Shown here: one piece after another, positions 62,826 to 64,000 of the stretch
Numbering within the stretch: position 1 is the stretch's first letter
Layout: each line of letters begins with the position of its first letter
Assembly (NCBI GenBank): GCA_948567375.1
Contig: OX419755.1
Location: 1,369,001-1,433,000, forward strand
From: Lunularia cruciata
Taxonomy: Eukaryota; Streptophyta; Marchantiopsida; Lunulariales; Lunulariaceae
Length of the DNA stretch: 64,000 bases
Direction: 5' to 3'
Notes under the pieces: model-generated
The model's input: the letters and a program-made list of their open reading frames with translations, nothing else
Told to the model about the DNA's origin: nothing
Database searches by the model: none
Program-made: the position numbers and the translations under genes

Positions 62826-64000
62826 CTAATGATTGGTTGCAAGGACAATGGCTAACTCTTCTTGTTTGGTGGTGTGATAATTATGCTCCATTGGTAATAG
62901 CTTCCGAGAGAAATGTGCAATTGGGTGCCAACCGTTATGCCACTCTTGTTGTAAGACTGCTCTTATTGCTATGCCTGATGCATCTATAGCCAACTTGATT
63001 GGATGTTTTAAATCATACCATTTCAAGATTGTGGCATGTAGTAGTGCATCTTTCAATTCCTAAAAAGCAAATTCTTGTGTAGTTCCCCACATCCACTTCT
63101 TCTCCTTGCCAAGTACTGCCATTAGAGGTTGTGTAATCTTAAAGTCTTTGACAAACTATTGATAGAACCTTGTTAATCCCAAGAAACTCTTGATTTGAGT
63201 CTGGTCTTTTGGAGCACTTCACTTTTGAATGACCTCTATTTATCTATTAACACTTGGATACCTTTTGCACTTACTCTATGCCCTAAGTAGTCTACTTCAG
63301 ACTTGCCAAATTCACAACTTTGAGATTTTGGCGTATAATTGGTTTTGCCGTAGAGGGTGGAGAACTTCTTGCAGATGTTGCTTGTGTTCCATCATTGTCC
63401 TACTATAGACAAGGATGTCATCTAGGAAAAAAATAAAAAATTTATTTAAGTATGGAAAAATACATCATTCATCAAACTCATGAAAGTGGCTTGTGCATTG
63501 GTGAGACCAAATGACATACTCAAAGTAACCATACCTTGTTCAAAAGGCAACCTTATGGATGTCGTCTTTTGCAATCCAAATTTTGGTTATAACCACTCTG
63601 TAGATCAAGCTTGGTGAAGTGTTTTGCCCCATTGAGTTGATCAAATAGGTCATCCATGCGGGGTAAGGAGTATTTATTCTTCACCATTTGTTGATTTATG
63701 CCTCGATAGTCAATGCTCATATGCATTGTACCATCCTTCTTCACAAACAAAAAAAAGCCCCATATGGTGATATGCTAGGTTGGATAAACCCTGTTTGCAT
63801 CATATCCTCAAGTTGAGCCTTACACTCCTTGAACTCATGAGGTGATAGACGATATGGGGCCTTACAAGGAGGTGTCTTCCCAAGGATTATCTCAATTTTA
63901 AGATCCACTCTCCTTTTTGGTGGTAATCTTGAGGGTAGGTCATATGAGAAAACATTTTGAAACTCCTTGATCACATCTCTCAATTTCTTAGCAACTTGTC
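62826..64000 (-). pseudogene. Chromovirus D reverse transcriptase and RNase H (partial)
   Basis: The RT N-terminus is open 63983-63741: YDLPSRLPPKRRVDLKIEII, then KAPYRLSPHEFKECKAQLED and [12 protein letters not shown]. After a small frameshift, 63750-63553 gives [20 protein letters not shown] and [13 protein letters not shown]. The catalytic YxDD region (about 63400-63430) is in a damaged frame. RNase H is open 63056-62826: IKLAIDASGIAIRAVLQQ and TTKQEELAIVLA, with its first Asp intact. The reading continues beyond the right edge of the window. Confidence 0.88.

Larger units (their letters stand above)
60603..64000 (-). mobile_element. Chromovirus D, 3' part (runs off window)
   Basis: This is a minus-strand Ty3/gypsy element with 3' LTR 60603-61196, polypurine tract, chromodomain, integrase, RNase H and part of RT. 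Its 5' half is beyond 64000. The target duplication expected at the left edge is TGTAT (60598-60602), and the right side cannot be checked here. Confidence 0.9.

Overview
This window looks like the repeat-rich part of a large land-plant nuclear genome. I found no intact host gene, rRNA or functional tRNA. Almost every recognisable coding stretch belongs to a Ty3/gypsy LTR retrotransposon, and these are stacked inside one another. The primer sites (tRNA-Asp type in elements B and C, tRNA-iMet type in A), the chromodomain elements and the sheer amount of degraded LTR sequence suggest a seed plant, perhaps a gymnosperm. The species is inference only.

Layout. 1-3469: two opposed pieces of a giant-LTR family (LTR-C) lying in a chromovirus remnant (E). 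3478-4842: an antisense remnant (A2) carrying a protease and a DNA cytosine-5 methyltransferase. It resumes at 27063-29950. A2 is split by a solo LTR-C (4843-6950 plus 25262-27062). That LTR is split by element A1 (6951-25261, + strand). A1 is split by a full Tat/Athila-like element B (9313-17109, - strand) and a solo LTR-B (20303-20988). 27401-27982: solo LTR of the chromovirus D type. 31030-31760: pyrimidine-rich tract. 33191-46911: complete element C (- strand), bounded by TTTAG duplications. 48844-52755: two further integrase-PHD-LTR units of the A family (A3, A4). 52756-60602: mostly unidentifiable A+T-rich DNA with LTR scraps and a PIF/Harbinger transposase remnant. 60603-64000: chromovirus D (- strand), running off the end.

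Two systems stand out. (1) The A family has the order LTR, tRNA-iMet primer site, gag with two CCHC knuckles, an unrecognised domain, protease (DSGA), a canonical-order C5 cytosine methyltransferase, RT-RNase H, integrase, a C-terminal PHD finger, LTR. A retroelement encoding both a DNA-methylation writer and a histone-reader-type module could influence its own chromatin or its target choice. The methyltransferase is present in two copies here and the PHD finger in three. (2) Element C has 3.8-kb LTRs, each holding a degraded open frame of about 860 codons in the element's own sense, starting next to a TATA box. Related frames occur in at least two more LTR copies, so this was probably a real LTR-encoded protein.

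All elements carry stops or frameshifts and appear dead in this window, although B retains long frames. Boundaries of old copies are approximate. Similarities were judged by eye.
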